Shown here: in pieces, positions 25,331-35,100 of the stretch
Position numbering within the stretch: position 1 is the first letter of the stretch
Layout: each line of letters opens with the position of its first letter
Assembly (NCBI GenBank): GCA_023143455.1
Contig: JAGLHT010000010.1
Location: forward strand, 1 to 63,292
DNA from: Desulfobacterales bacterium
Lineage (GTDB): Bacteria; Desulfobacterota; Desulfobacteria; Desulfobacterales; Desulfobacteraceae
Reading direction: 5' to 3'
Length of the DNA stretch: 63,292 nucleotides
The notes under the pieces: model-generated
What the model was told of the DNA's origin: nothing
What the model saw: the letters and a program-made list of their open reading frames with translations, nothing else
Database searches by the model: none
Made by a program: the position numbers and the translations under genes

Positions 25331-25645
25331 ATGCAGGACCCTATTTGTTTTAAACAAATGCTTTTTGATTTACTTCAAGTCTTGCCGGTTTTGTTATTGT
25401 CTGCAATTGGCGGTGGGGTTGCTTATCTTAACAGCCCAAAAAAAGACTTTTCCTGGGTTTTTTTGTTTATAAGCCTTATTACTGCCGCTTTTGTCGGATT
25501 TATTGTGCATTGTCTTTTGCAATCAACCTCTTTCACTCCCGGATTGCAGGCGGCGATTGTGGCAGTGTCCGGATATGCCTCAAGGGATGTCCTGGTGCTG
25601 TTAAAAGGTTTTCTTTTAAAGCAAATTAAAAAGAGGACCATGTAA
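25331..25645 (+). CDS. Holin-like membrane protein
   Basis: A 104-residue protein with three hydrophobic segments (VLPVLLLSAIGGGVAYL, VFLFISLITAAFVGFIV, QAAIVAVSGYASRDVLVLL) and a basic C terminus (LKQIKKRTM). The SAIGGGVAYL and GYASRDVL segments are typical of LydA/class I phage holins, which form the membrane hole for endolysin release. It sits among head genes, about 15 kb before the endolysin, which is unusual. One-base overlap with the next gene. Confidence 0.65.
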   Translation: MQDPICFKQMLFDLLQVLPVLLLSAIGGGVAYLNSPKKDFSWVFLFISLITAAFVGFIVHCLLQSTSFTPGLQAAIVAVSGYASRDVLVLLKGFLLKQIKKRTM

Positions 25646-25983
25646 TGAATTCCTTTCTTGAGGACATGGCGGATGATCTTGACGATGTGTTTATCAATAC
25701 GGATGAATTTGCACAAACTATCAATTATTACAATGGGTCAGCGACAACACAGATTGATGCTGTTGTCACCTTTGGCAATGATGGTCAGCAATTCAAGGCG
25801 GATTTTGCAACAATTATCGTCAAAAAAGCAGATGCTTCAGCACCTGCTTATGGTCATACGTTCGAAATTGAGGGGGCTGTATTTAAGATATCAAATGATA
25901 TCAAAGACGCAATTGTGTCTTTTGATCAGCTCACCTGGGAGATAAAAACAGCAGCTAATGAGAGGTTGGCATGGCGGACATAA
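25645..25983 (+). CDS. Head-tail adaptor protein
   Basis: A 112-residue protein with a mostly beta C-terminal part (YGHTFEIEGAVFKISNDIKD). Small proteins of this form occupy the FII-like connector position after capsid genes in lambdoid phages. Its stop lies inside the next gene (13-base overlap), consistent with a co-translated connector pair. Confidence 0.5.
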   Translation: MNSFLEDMADDLDDVFINTDEFAQTINYYNGSATTQIDAVVTFGNDGQQFKADFATIIVKKADASAPAYGHTFEIEGAVFKISNDIKDAIVSFDQLTWEIKTAANERLAWRT

Positions 25984-26444
25984 ACACACTATTGTCATTG
26001 TTTGGAGAGGCTATTGCCGCAGATGCGGGCATCACAACCTGGTCAACCACTAACTATGGCAAAGATTTACTTGTCATGGAAAACTGTGACTCAAGAAATG
26101 AGCCAGAGGATGCAGACTGTCCTCTTGTGATCATTTTTCCAATGACAAAGGATGCGGGTCTGTCTCAAAATGTTAAAGCTCATGGGATAGGGGTGTCCTG
26201 TTATGTTGCAGACGATACAAAACCAGTGAGTGTGGCCGGTGTTGTCAGGTTTCAAGGAGGCAGGTTTGCCGAGGCTTTGAGATTGTTGGTTTTGGGTGTC
26301 ATTATCGACAATATGCCCTCAAATTGCCACCTTGAGTCAATACATACAGCATATGACACCATTGAGCAGTTTCCTTTTGTATCTGCAAATGTGCAGATTT
26401 CAATTACTCAGCCAAAAACAATTGGTCAGGACCCATACGAATAA
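25971..26444 (+). CDS. Tail completion/terminator-like protein
   Basis: A 157-residue protein: N-terminal helix, then a beta-rich core (ADCPLVIIFPMT, GIGVSCYVAD) and a hydrophobic helix. Its place between the head-tail adaptor and the tail tube gene is that of a tail terminator or minor tail protein. Assignment rests on order rather than a motif. Confidence 0.5.
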   Translation: MADINTLLSLFGEAIAADAGITTWSTTNYGKDLLVMENCDSRNEPEDADCPLVIIFPMTKDAGLSQNVKAHGIGVSCYVADDTKPVSVAGVVRFQGGRFAEALRLLVLGVIIDNMPSNCHLESIHTAYDTIEQFPFVSANVQISITQPKTIGQDPYE

Positions 26445-26472
26445 ATAAAAATTTTAAAAAGGAGTACATATT

Positions 26473-27420
26473 ATGACACAGGCAACCGGAGCACTTGCAA
26501 AGCTTGTCCTTGGGTTTGAAACAACTTTTGGGACAGCAGCAGCGGCTGGCTTTGTGATTCCCATCAACAGCTCAACTTTGAAAATGTCACGAAATCAGAC
26601 ACAACCGGCAACCATTACGGGCAACATCAATCCTGTTGAGCCCTATGACGGCAATTCGTCAGTATCTGGTGAGATTAACGTCCCCATTGATTCCCTTGCA
26701 TTTTGGTACATGCTCAAGGCGGCACTGGGAGTACCAGTCACAACAGGGGCATCAAGTCCATATGCTCATGCTTTTAAGGCTGGGACAACAAGGCCGTCAT
26801 TGACTCTTGAGCACCAATTCACAGACCTTGCAACCCCTAAATATTTTTTATATACAGGTTGCAAAATCAGCACAATTTCATTGTCAGCAGGTGATGATGG
26901 AGAGCTTGTTGCAACCTTTGGTGTGGTTGGAACCTCTGAGGTGATCGGGACATCTCCATTTGATGCAGATCCAACAGACCTGGGTTTTGCAAGGTTGAAA
27001 AACAATCAGCTTACTCTCAAGGAAGGTGGATCCACAATCAGCAATGCAAAAATGGTGGATTGTTCCATCAATTTTAATGTTGACACTGGTCAATATGTAA
27101 TTGGAGGCGGTGGTGTCCTAGGATCAATTCCAGAGGGTGTGATGACAATCACCGGCAACCTGAATGCACTTTTTGAGGACACTGTTCTCTTGCAAAAGGC
27201 ACTTGATTCAACAGAGTCAAGCCTTGAGCTTACCTTTGAGGAGAGTGCAACATCAAAAATTGTGATTTTATTTCCAGAGATCAAATATGCATTAAATTCA
27301 CCAGGCATTGAGGGACCAATGGGGATTGCAGTTTCATTGCCATTTGCTGCATATTACACAAATGCATCTGAGGAAACAAGCCTGCTTGTAACCCTAAGTA
27401 ATCCGGAGGCACACGCATAA
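26473..27420 (+). CDS. Major tail tube protein
   Basis: A 315-residue, Ser/Thr/Gly-rich beta protein without cysteine clusters. It begins TGALAKLVLGFETTFGT, with repeated beta segments such as SVSGEINVPIDSLAFWYMLK. It directly precedes the frameshifted tail chaperone, the standard position of the tube subunit in long-tailed phages. The stop and next start overlap (one base). Confidence 0.72.
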   Translation: MTQATGALAKLVLGFETTFGTAAAAGFVIPINSSTLKMSRNQTQPATITGNINPVEPYDGNSSVSGEINVPIDSLAFWYMLKAALGVPVTTGASSPYAHAFKAGTTRPSLTLEHQFTDLATPKYFLYTGCKISTISLSAGDDGELVATFGVVGTSEVIGTSPFDADPTDLGFARLKNNQLTLKEGGSTISNAKMVDCSINFNVDTGQYVIGGGGVLGSIPEGVMTITGNLNALFEDTVLLQKALDSTESSLELTFEESATSKIVILFPEIKYALNSPGIEGPMGIAVSLPFAAYYTNASEETSLLVTLSNPEAHA

Positions 27421-27731
27421 TGACCACTAAAAAACAGCCAGAAAAACAGGCAGGGATTGTGATCATTGATGGCCGAGAAATAAAGGCGAGATCTTTGACT
27501 AGGAAAGAGGTCAGGGATCTTAAAGAGCTTGGATTTTCTCCCTTTGGTTTTGTGCCGGATTATGACCAAGCCTGTGAAGCTATGGAGATGGGCCTGACTC
27601 TTGCAATTTCAACAGAGGACCTTGCTTTCCTTGATGACCGTCCCAATAAAGATGCAAGGGATGTTTGGGAGGAGGTTTTGCGTGAGACTTATGGAGCAAA
27701 AGATGAAGAAAAAAACTCCAAAAGCACCTAA
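27420..27731 (+). CDS. Tail assembly chaperone, short form (gpG-like)
   Basis: A 103-residue protein, charged and helical, ending shortly after a slippery heptamer. It occupies the lambda gpG slot between tube and tape measure genes. Normal termination at TAA 27729-27731 yields this form; a -1 shift yields the longer form ending at 28054. Gene order and the slippery site are the evidence; the primary sequence is not obviously similar to gpG. Confidence 0.72.
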   Translation: MTTKKQPEKQAGIVIIDGREIKARSLTRKEVRDLKELGFSPFGFVPDYDQACEAMEMGLTLAISTEDLAFLDDRPNKDARDVWEEVLRETYGAKDEEKNSKST

Positions 27732-28054
27732 GATGGCACATTGATCCTAAAAGGATTAAATATTGTGACATTTGCGGTGCAAAATCTCAAACAAACAAAA
27801 TCTCAGACAAGTGCATTGGGTGTGAGTATGGTTTGCCCCCGGATCTCTTAGAAATCAACCATGATGCCTGGCAAATTTGGCTGTCCGTACAAACACAAAC
27901 GAGGACATCAGGAGCAGGGGTTGTTGGCATTGATTATGAAGAGGTCAGACAAGCTGCAAAAAGACATGAGATTGAACTTTCAACAAGAAACTGGAAAAAA
28001 ATTCAAGCCTTAGAAGGGACAATGCTGGACAATGTTAATCCAAAAAGCAACTAA
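27420..28054 (+). CDS. Tail assembly chaperone, -1 frameshift product (gpGT-like)
   Basis: The frame one base back stays open from upstream of the heptamer to 28054. After slipping, translation would add about 112 residues beginning LQKHLRWHIDP. The extension has a four-cysteine zinc-ribbon-like motif (CDIC and CIGC, 13 residues apart) and then a helical region (HDAWQIWLSVQTQTR). The extension has no good start codon of its own before 27833, in the middle of the domain, which supports production by frameshifting. Such GT proteins recruit tube subunits to the tape measure. Confidence 0.72.
27710..27716 (+). promoter_or_regulatory. Programmed -1 frameshift slippery heptamer
   Basis: A AAA AAC in the zero frame (last A of GAA, then AAA, AAC), a canonical X XXY YYZ site five codons before the stop. 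A small hairpin ATCCT-AAA-AGGAT lies about 28 bases downstream (27744-27756), perhaps too far and small to act as stimulator. Confidence 0.72.
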
Positions 28055-28631
28055 AGGGACAGGCGTTACAATTAAGGGCATTGGCAATGTCATCAAGGGC
28101 ATTAAAAAAGCCGGTAGGGATGTTGACAAGGCCCTTAATACGGCAGTTAAAGTTGAGGGCTTTGTCCTCAAAAGGATCCTTCAAAAAGAAATCAGAGCAG
28201 GCAAGCCAGGTGGCAAAGCTTTCACTCCTCTTTCATTTATTGCAAGGCGGTTGCACGGCCGGAGACCAAACAGAAAACCACTTGAAAAGCTTGCCTCTGT
28301 TGTACGTTACCAGGTGACACAAAATCCTTTTTCAGTCATGGTCGGGTGGGTTGGGAAAAATCAAAGGACTTGGAGGAAACTTGCAAAAGCACAACAAGAG
28401 GGTTTCAAAAGAGCAATATCTCCTGGTCAAAGAAGATTGATGACATATCAAGGGGCAAGTCTTGGAAAAGTTGAGGGCGGATCCACTCCGTTTTTTTTAA
28501 GAAAAACAACACAATTTTTTACTACTCCAGCCAGGGAGATTATGAGTCCATTCTGGCAAGCTCACGAACGATCAGCAAACAGGAATATATCAAACAATTT
28601 CAAGAAAAAACTCAAGGGAATAAGGATATAA
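28032..28631 (+). CDS. Tail/virion morphogenesis protein
   Basis: A 199-residue very basic protein (many Lys and Arg), with FVLKRILQKEIRAGKPGGKAF resembling the KEF..GG.P opening of Mu gpG-like virion morphogenesis or minor tail proteins. It overlaps the chaperone extension by 23 bases and precedes the tape measure gene. Probable structural or assembly role in tail building; exact homologue not assigned. Confidence 0.5.
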   Translation: MLIQKATKGTGVTIKGIGNVIKGIKKAGRDVDKALNTAVKVEGFVLKRILQKEIRAGKPGGKAFTPLSFIARRLHGRRPNRKPLEKLASVVRYQVTQNPFSVMVGWVGKNQRTWRKLAKAQQEGFKRAISPGQRRLMTYQGASLGKVEGGSTPFFLRKTTQFFTTPAREIMSPFWQAHERSANRNISNNFKKKLKGIRI

Positions 28632-28635
28632 TATC

Positions 28636-30777
28636 GTGGATAACAAGCTTGAAATACAACTACTCGCGAAAAATCACACTGAAAAAGCATTTAAAAGTTT
28701 TCAGAAAAGAGTGGGATCATTAAAAAAGTCTGTCTTTTCTTTGAATGGCGCGATTGTATCCCTTGCAGGTGGTGCGGGTATTGGAATGCTTGCAAATGGT
28801 TTTTTGCAAACTGCTCGGGATTTTGAACGATACGGGGTTATGCTTGAAACAATCACCGGGTCCTCAGAAAAAGCAAAAAAGTCAATGGACTGGATTGCAG
28901 ATTTTACAAAAAGCACTCCCTATGAACTTAACCAGGTCACGGAAAGTTTTGTCAAGCTTGAGGCTTTTGGTTTGTCAGGGACCAGGTGGCTGGGGACATT
29001 GGGAGATACTGCCTCCTCTATGGGCAAAGATTTAAACATGGGTGTTGAAATGTTCACGGATGCCGTCACGGGTGAATTTGAAAGGCTCAAAGAGTTTGGA
29101 GTCAAGGCAAAAACAGAGGGTGATAATGTCAGCTTCAGGTGGTCAGAAAATGGCAAGGACATGGTTGTCTCTGCAAAAAAGACTCAATCAGGGATCTCCG
29201 GAGCACTTGAGCAGATTTTTTCAAGATTTGAGGGCGGCATGTCAAGACAAGCCAGGACAATGGACGGAATAGTGTCCAATATGTCTGATCAGTTTGTGAT
29301 GGTCCAGAAAAAGTTTATGGATGCCGGTATTTTTGAAGAGATAAAAACCCAAACCAGTTTGATTGCCAAAGAGTTTGCAAACTGGGCTGATCAAAATGAT
29401 AGATTAATAAAACAGAATGTCCCAATTTATATTGGAAAAACAAAAGAGAGCATCAAGTCAACTCTTAAGGTCATAAAAGACATTAAATCTCTTTATAGCA
29501 GCGTTCCATCAGAACTGACAGATGCCGCCGGCACCGGAATAATCGGTGCTTATTTGTTTGGCGGACAATATGGCGTTTTGATTGGATCTGTTGTTGCCAT
29601 CAATCAGGCTATGGAAAAGCTAAGTAATAGCGGCCTTCAAAGCATTGCGGAGAAAGGGCGGGGAGTCACAAACTCAATCCTGGACCTTGGCAAGGCCGTC
29701 AAGGATCTTGTAACGGGACAGAGACATTGGTTGACTGGGGATGCAATGAACTTGCCAGACACCAGGTCAAATGTTGAAGGTTACAAGCAAATGTTTGAAT
29801 ATTACAAGAAAATGCAGACTTTGAAGTCAGGACCGTCAACTCATTCAAATCTGGGGCAGTTGGATCAAATAATTGAATACAGCAGCAAGGAAAAAGAGTC
29901 AGAAAAGACCAAGGATCTCCAGGCCGGACTTGAGGAGAGAGCCAGGCTTGAAAAAGAGTTTGCAGAAGAAAAAAAGAAAAGAGAGCTTGCCTTTATTGAT
30001 GATTATAATGAGGCAACTTTGACAAGTTTTCAGCTTGATAAACTTAATTTGAAAAAACAATATGATTTTTATAAAAGCCATGTTGAAGATAAGAAAAAAC
30101 TTGACGAATGGTATTCCGCAGAGCTTGAGAAAATTACTCAAAAAAATGCCGATACAACCAAAAATGCAGTCAAGGATTATTCTGACAGCATAGGCACAGA
30201 AATGGAAAGTGTTGAGCAAGTTACAGCAACCGGTTTTCAAAATATGGAGGATGCCCTTGTTGACTACACGACCACGGGAAAATTTGAGTATAAACAATTT
30301 GCAAGCTCACTGATTGCACAAATGATCAGGATTATGATCCAGCAAACAGTTATGAAGGGCGTGACAAAATGGGTTGGAACTTTGTTCAGCGCAAAAGGTA
30401 ATGCGTTCGGATCCACTGGTCACTTGTCTGCATATGCCCAGGGCGGAGCTTTTACAAATAAAATTATCACAGAGCCCACAATGTTTGCTCATGGCGGAGG
30501 TTTTGGCGTTATGGGTGAGAAAGGTGATGAGGCAGTGATCCCATTAACCAGGACAAAATCCGGTGATTTGGGAGTCAAGGCCGTGGGCGGATCCAGCGGA
30601 GGTGGTGCTCCAAATATACAAATTAATTTAATAAATAATACCGGAGAGGACACCGAGGCAAAGCAGGGCGCGGTTGAGTGGGATGGTGAAAAATGGGTGA
30701 TCGGGATTATTCTGGATGCCCTGGAAAGGAATAAAGGCGGGTTTACAAATAATTTTAAGGCAGTAATGCAGGGGTAA
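28636..30777 (+). CDS. Tail tape measure protein
   Basis: A 713-residue protein started by GTG after AAGGAT. Residues about 60-130 match the TMP_2 region (GVMLETITGSSEKAKKSM, STPYELNQVTESFVKLE). Hydrophobic segments lie around residues 300-320, coiled-coil sequence follows (residues 415-500), and the C-terminal part has a lambda gpH-like YKQFASSLIAQMIRIMIQQT segment and glycine-rich GGAFTNKIITEPTMFAHGG, MGEKGDEAVIPL. Its length sets tail length; by the usual scaling this gives roughly 100 nm (inference). Confidence 0.9.
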   Translation: MDNKLEIQLLAKNHTEKAFKSFQKRVGSLKKSVFSLNGAIVSLAGGAGIGMLANGFLQTARDFERYGVMLETITGSSEKAKKSMDWIADFTKSTPYELNQVTESFVKLEAFGLSGTRWLGTLGDTASSMGKDLNMGVEMFTDAVTGEFERLKEFGVKAKTEGDNVSFRWSENGKDMVVSAKKTQSGISGALEQIFSRFEGGMSRQARTMDGIVSNMSDQFVMVQKKFMDAGIFEEIKTQTSLIAKEFANWADQNDRLIKQNVPIYIGKTKESIKSTLKVIKDIKSLYSSVPSELTDAAGTGIIGAYLFGGQYGVLIGSVVAINQAMEKLSNSGLQSIAEKGRGVTNSILDLGKAVKDLVTGQRHWLTGDAMNLPDTRSNVEGYKQMFEYYKKMQTLKSGPSTHSNLGQLDQIIEYSSKEKESEKTKDLQAGLEERARLEKEFAEEKKKRELAFIDDYNEATLTSFQLDKLNLKKQYDFYKSHVEDKKKLDEWYSAELEKITQKNADTTKNAVKDYSDSIGTEMESVEQVTATGFQNMEDALVDYTTTGKFEYKQFASSLIAQMIRIMIQQTVMKGVTKWVGTLFSAKGNAFGSTGHLSAYAQGGAFTNKIITEPTMFAHGGGFGVMGEKGDEAVIPLTRTKSGDLGVKAVGGSSGGGAPNIQINLINNTGEDTEAKQGAVEWDGEKWVIGIILDALERNKGGFTNNFKAVMQG

Positions 30778-30780
30778 AAT

Positions 30781-31113
30781 ATGGCATATCCATCAATCGC
30801 AGCTCCAACGGGTTTGAAAATAAAACCAAGGAAAAAAAGATATAAAGGTGTTTCAGAGGCTGGATATACAATGACCAGGGCAAAGGCAACTCTTAAAAAG
30901 GTTGATTTTGAGCTTGAATATTCAGGGATGTCCTCCGCTGATCAGGCAGCATTGCAGACTCATTTTGAGGCAAATGGATCCGGATCCTTTTCCTTTACAA
31001 ATCCGATGACAGGCGGCTCAACCTATACTGTTGTTTATAGTGATGATGAACTTGGTTTCACATATGTTCCGGTTGATCATTTTGCAATAACAATTAAATT
31101 GACAGAGGTTTAA
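30781..31113 (+). CDS. Minor tail protein, gpM-like
   Basis: A 110-residue beta-rich protein (FELEYSGMSSADQAALQTHF, FSFTNPMTGGSTYTVVYSDD) directly after the tape measure, matching the position and pattern of lambda gpM / phage minor tail proteins in the tail tip. Stop and next start are one base apart. Confidence 0.68.
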   Translation: MAYPSIAAPTGLKIKPRKKRYKGVSEAGYTMTRAKATLKKVDFELEYSGMSSADQAALQTHFEANGSGSFSFTNPMTGGSTYTVVYSDDELGFTYVPVDHFAITIKLTEV

Positions 31114-31114
31114 A

Positions 31115-31732
31115 ATGCCTATTGACATAAGCTCTGACGGGATCACAGAAAAAAACAAGCTCAACTCTGATGATGTCTGGTTGGTCCTTTTAAAAGTTGA
31201 ATACCCTGGGGAGGATCCAGGATATTGCTGTCTTAATAATGAACAGATAACGTGGAATAGTTTGACCTGGTTACCTGTAATTTTTTCTTTATCTGGTATG
31301 TCTGAGACAAAGGAGGCAGAGATTCCAATGGTGACACTGACAGTGACAGATCTTGCAAGGTCATTGCTGCCATTTATTGAGGAGCAAGGCGGCGGTATTG
31401 GTGCAATGGTCACAATTTATATTGTCCACTCAGCCCATCTTGACAATGCCACACCGGAGTTTGAGGAGGAAATGGAGGTTATTGATACCTCTGTCAAAAA
31501 TAATTATAAAATTACTTTTAAGCTTGGAGCTGAAAACCTTATGAAATCAAGATGTCCACAAAACAGATACTTGAAAAATCATTGCAGGTATGACGGTCTT
31601 GATGATGACCGGTGTGGATATTCAGGGGCAGAGACTGAATGTGACAGGACTTTCACCAGGTGCAAAGAATTGGGCAGAGAGATTTATTATGGAGGTCAGC
31701 CAGGAGTGGGAGCAATGGGGGTGCAATTATGA
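31115..31732 (+). CDS. Minor tail protein, gpL-like with Cys cluster
   Basis: A 205-residue protein. The N-terminal half is beta-rich (VWLVLLKVEYPG, EIPMVTLTVTDLARSLL). The C-terminal half has a cysteine-rich stretch (SRCPQNRYLKNHC, RCGYSGAETEC, TRCKE) that in lambda gpL holds an iron-sulfur cluster. Tail-tip location is expected. It overlaps the next gene as ATGA. Confidence 0.72.
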   Translation: MPIDISSDGITEKNKLNSDDVWLVLLKVEYPGEDPGYCCLNNEQITWNSLTWLPVIFSLSGMSETKEAEIPMVTLTVTDLARSLLPFIEEQGGGIGAMVTIYIVHSAHLDNATPEFEEEMEVIDTSVKNNYKITFKLGAENLMKSRCPQNRYLKNHCRYDGLDDDRCGYSGAETECDRTFTRCKELGREIYYGGQPGVGAMGVQL

Positions 31733-32115
31733 TTGATTATAATGATCTTATCGGCCGGCCTTTTTGTGAGCAGACTTTTAATTGTTATGATCTTGCAAGG
31801 GAGGTTTTCAAAAGAAATGGGATTTATATCCCTAAAGTCAATCCGGCTGTTTGTGCTGGGGTTGAGGCAACAAACAGAGAGATGGACAGACAGGAGCTTG
31901 CAAATTGGGAAAAAATTGACAGACCAGAGGCTCCTTGCGGGGTCATGTTTTTATCAACAAATCATGAGTTTTCAAATCATGTCGGGGTCTATATTGGCAA
32001 GGGCCTGATTATCCACAGCACAATGAAAAGAGCGGTTGCCGTGGATCGCTTATCAACCTGGGAATATAAAACAATAGGATATTATAAATATGTCGGTAAC
32101 AATTACCAAGATTAA
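31729..32115 (+). CDS. NlpC/P60-type tail-tip peptidase, gpK-like
   Basis: A 128-residue protein with an NlpC/P60 fold: catalytic Cys in FNCYDLAREV, His in SNHVGVYIG and a second LIIHST segment. Corresponding lambda gpK cleaves peptidoglycan peptides during tail assembly or DNA entry. The longer upstream frame is inside the gpL-like gene; ATG 31729 overlaps that stop as ATGA. It overlaps the J-like gene by 26 bases. Confidence 0.8.
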   Translation: MIDYNDLIGRPFCEQTFNCYDLAREVFKRNGIYIPKVNPAVCAGVEATNREMDRQELANWEKIDRPEAPCGVMFLSTNHEFSNHVGVYIGKGLIIHSTMKRAVAVDRLSTWEYKTIGYYKYVGNNYQD

Positions 32116-35100
32116 AGATCCCTTCAACCTTGACATAAATGAAAAATCAGTTGTTCCTTATGTTGAGGGCCAGGGCCTTGACTATTATTTTCGTGATATT
32201 AACCTCAATGAGGATGGTATTAAATTTGTAATATCGCGGAATGGTGTTGTTGTTACTGATGATCAATTCGATTTTATTGAAATCAAACCAGAGGATTTTT
32301 TGTCTATTGTTGCAAAAACGGAGGCCCCAGCAATTGCGGCCTGGGTTACAGGATATGCAACAATGACGGCTGCAATCTCAGCCGGTGTGATGGCGGCGGT
32401 CGCTTATGGTGCGGTTTATATTGCAGCAACCCTTGTCATTGGATATGCAATGAGTGCCTTATGCTCTGCCCTGGGCCCGGATGCTCCAAAAGCGGGAGCC
32501 GGGAGCTATGGATCAGGATCAGAAGATGCAGCAGCTCAAACTTATGGGTGGGGGGAGCTGTATCAAGGTCGGACAGAAAATGCAAGGATCCCGATTTTAT
32601 TTGGTGCAAACAAGGTTGCGGGTCATGAAATTAATAAATTTGCTACCATTGACGGCAACAAAGAGATTTTAAATGTCCTCCTGGCTATTTGTGATCATTC
32701 AATTGATTCAATCACTGATGTCAGGATCAATGATCAGCCACATGCATATTTCAGAGAGATTGAGGTGATTGCAGATCGCCTGGGCAGTAATTCTGATGCC
32801 GTCATTGATGGGTTTGATGAGGTAGTTGGCCAAAGTGATATAGGGAGCAAGTTGCTGGATGGCACACCAGTCACTCAACAAACAGACGGCAATGCCGTTG
32901 AAAAACTCCGGATCTTTATCAGCGCACCAAATGGGTTTTATTATACAAGTGATACTGGAGGCATGGACCCAAGGACGGCAACTTTTTCTGTTGAGTACAG
33001 GGTCAAGGATGCAGCAGATTGGATCCTTGACGATAATTACACAATGACAGGGCAAACAACTCAAACTCAAAGGAAAATTGTTGAGATAGATGACTTGACA
33101 CCGGCTCAATATGAGGTGAAGATCGCCAGGACAAATGCCGCAGAGACATCATATCGCGGGAACTCTGATATTCATTTTGCTGCCCTTCAGGAGATAGTCA
33201 AGGAGTCCTTAATTTACCCAGGTCTTGCAAAGTATGCAATAAAAGCCCTTGCCACTGATCAACTCAGTGGAGGACAACCACGTTTCACCTGTATTGCTGC
33301 TAGGGATTATGTCAGTGTTTGGGATAAAAGCCTTGCAACTCCAGCCTGGGTAAATAAAAGAGCAACCAGCCCAGCTTGGATGGCCTATGCTTTACTTGTT
33401 CAGCATGTCTCACCAAAAATTGACAAGGATCGGCTTATTTGGGATGACTGGAAAAATTGGGCTGATTATTGTGATGAGACTGTTGATGGTGGATACAGGT
33501 TTGACGGGGCAACGGTTTTGTTTTCAGGGGATGCCTGGAGCAACCTCCAAAAAATTGCAAGACTTGGCCGCGCCGTGATCATAAGGCGTGGGACAAAATA
33601 TGGAGTCTTTCTTGATGCCCCAAATAGTGTTGTTTCTCATATGTTCACAATGGGCAACATTAAAGAGGGGACCTTTAATATTCAATATTTGGCTCAAAAA
33701 GACAGAGCCAATGCTGTTGAGGTTGAATATACCGATCCGGACAAAGATTATACAAGACAGGTTGTCTGTGTTTATTCTGATGCCTATCTTGGAGTGACAG
33801 CAGAGGGCCAGGCTGCCCAGGTTGCAATTGATGCCTCAATTTCCGAGGCAGAGGCTGTCAGGGAGGCAGTTTTCAGGATCAATTCAAATAAATATTTAAA
33901 CCGTGTTGTCACTTTTGATGCCTCTGTTGATTCTTTTGGCTGCACAGTTGGAGATCTCTTTTATTTTCAGCATGAGATTGTTGATTATGAAACAGGCAGA
34001 GTTGGATCGAGGATTTTGGATGCTGGCAATGATGACGGATCCGGCAACCCATATGTCCAACTTGACCAGGAGGTTGAAATTGAAAGTGGGATTACATACA
34101 AGATCATGGTTCGGCTTTCTGATGACACTCTTGTTGAAAAAACAGTCAACAATGCAGTTGGGACAACAGACACATTGACAGTCACGGTTGCCTGGTTAAC
34201 TATCCCGGAGGCAAAGGATCTGTTTTTGTTTGGCAATGCCGATACCTATAAAAAAATATATCGCCTGTTAAATATCACCAGAAAAGATGACATGGACAGG
34301 ACCGTTTCAGGGATTGAATACCTGTCCGAGATATACACTGAAAATGACTCATATATTATTGACGTGCCTCCCTGGATCACCAGGAAACAAAAGGCTGTCA
34401 ACGTCATCCTAAATGAGTTTTTATCATATGCAGCAGACGGGACATATAAAAGCAATATCAATGTAAGCTGGACCAGGGGATATACAACAGCCGGAGTCAA
34501 TTGGGGTATATGGCTTGAAAATACAACAGCAACCACTGATCCAATTAAAATTGGGGAGTCTTTTGAAAACTCTTTTGTCATCAATTCCGACCTGGTGATT
34601 GGTGATACATACAAGGTTTATGTCTCAGTTTTGGGTGAGGGGGCTGTTGATACTGATGACAACACAGAATCAATCACAATCCAGGGAAAACTTGCTCCTC
34701 CGGCTGATGTTGTAAACTTTGCTGGTACATGGAATTCTATCAAAAGGAATGTTGCTTTTACATGGGCCGCAGTTTCAGATCTTGATTTTGATTATTATGA
34801 AATCAGAGAGGGTGCAACCTGGGCAACAGCAACCAAGGTTTTGACATCAATTGATAATTCCGGAATAATTTATATTGATGAGGGTGTGTCTGAGAGTATA
34901 ACTTACAGGATAAAAGCGGTTGATAAGTCAGGCATAGAGTCTGACACAGAGGACACTTGTGTTGTTCCAATCGATACAACAGATTGCCCATTGTCAACTC
35001 CTGGAGGGTTGGCCTTGGTGAGCAGCTCAATCATTGCCTCTGATGGCGGCAATATTGTCACACTCCTTGCAACCTGGAACAGTGACTCAGAAAGCTCCGA

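Noticed and set aside
25059-25472. Arg/Lys-rich ORF overlapping head genes
   Set aside because: Shifted-frame shadow of the Glu/Lys coiled coil, low complexity.
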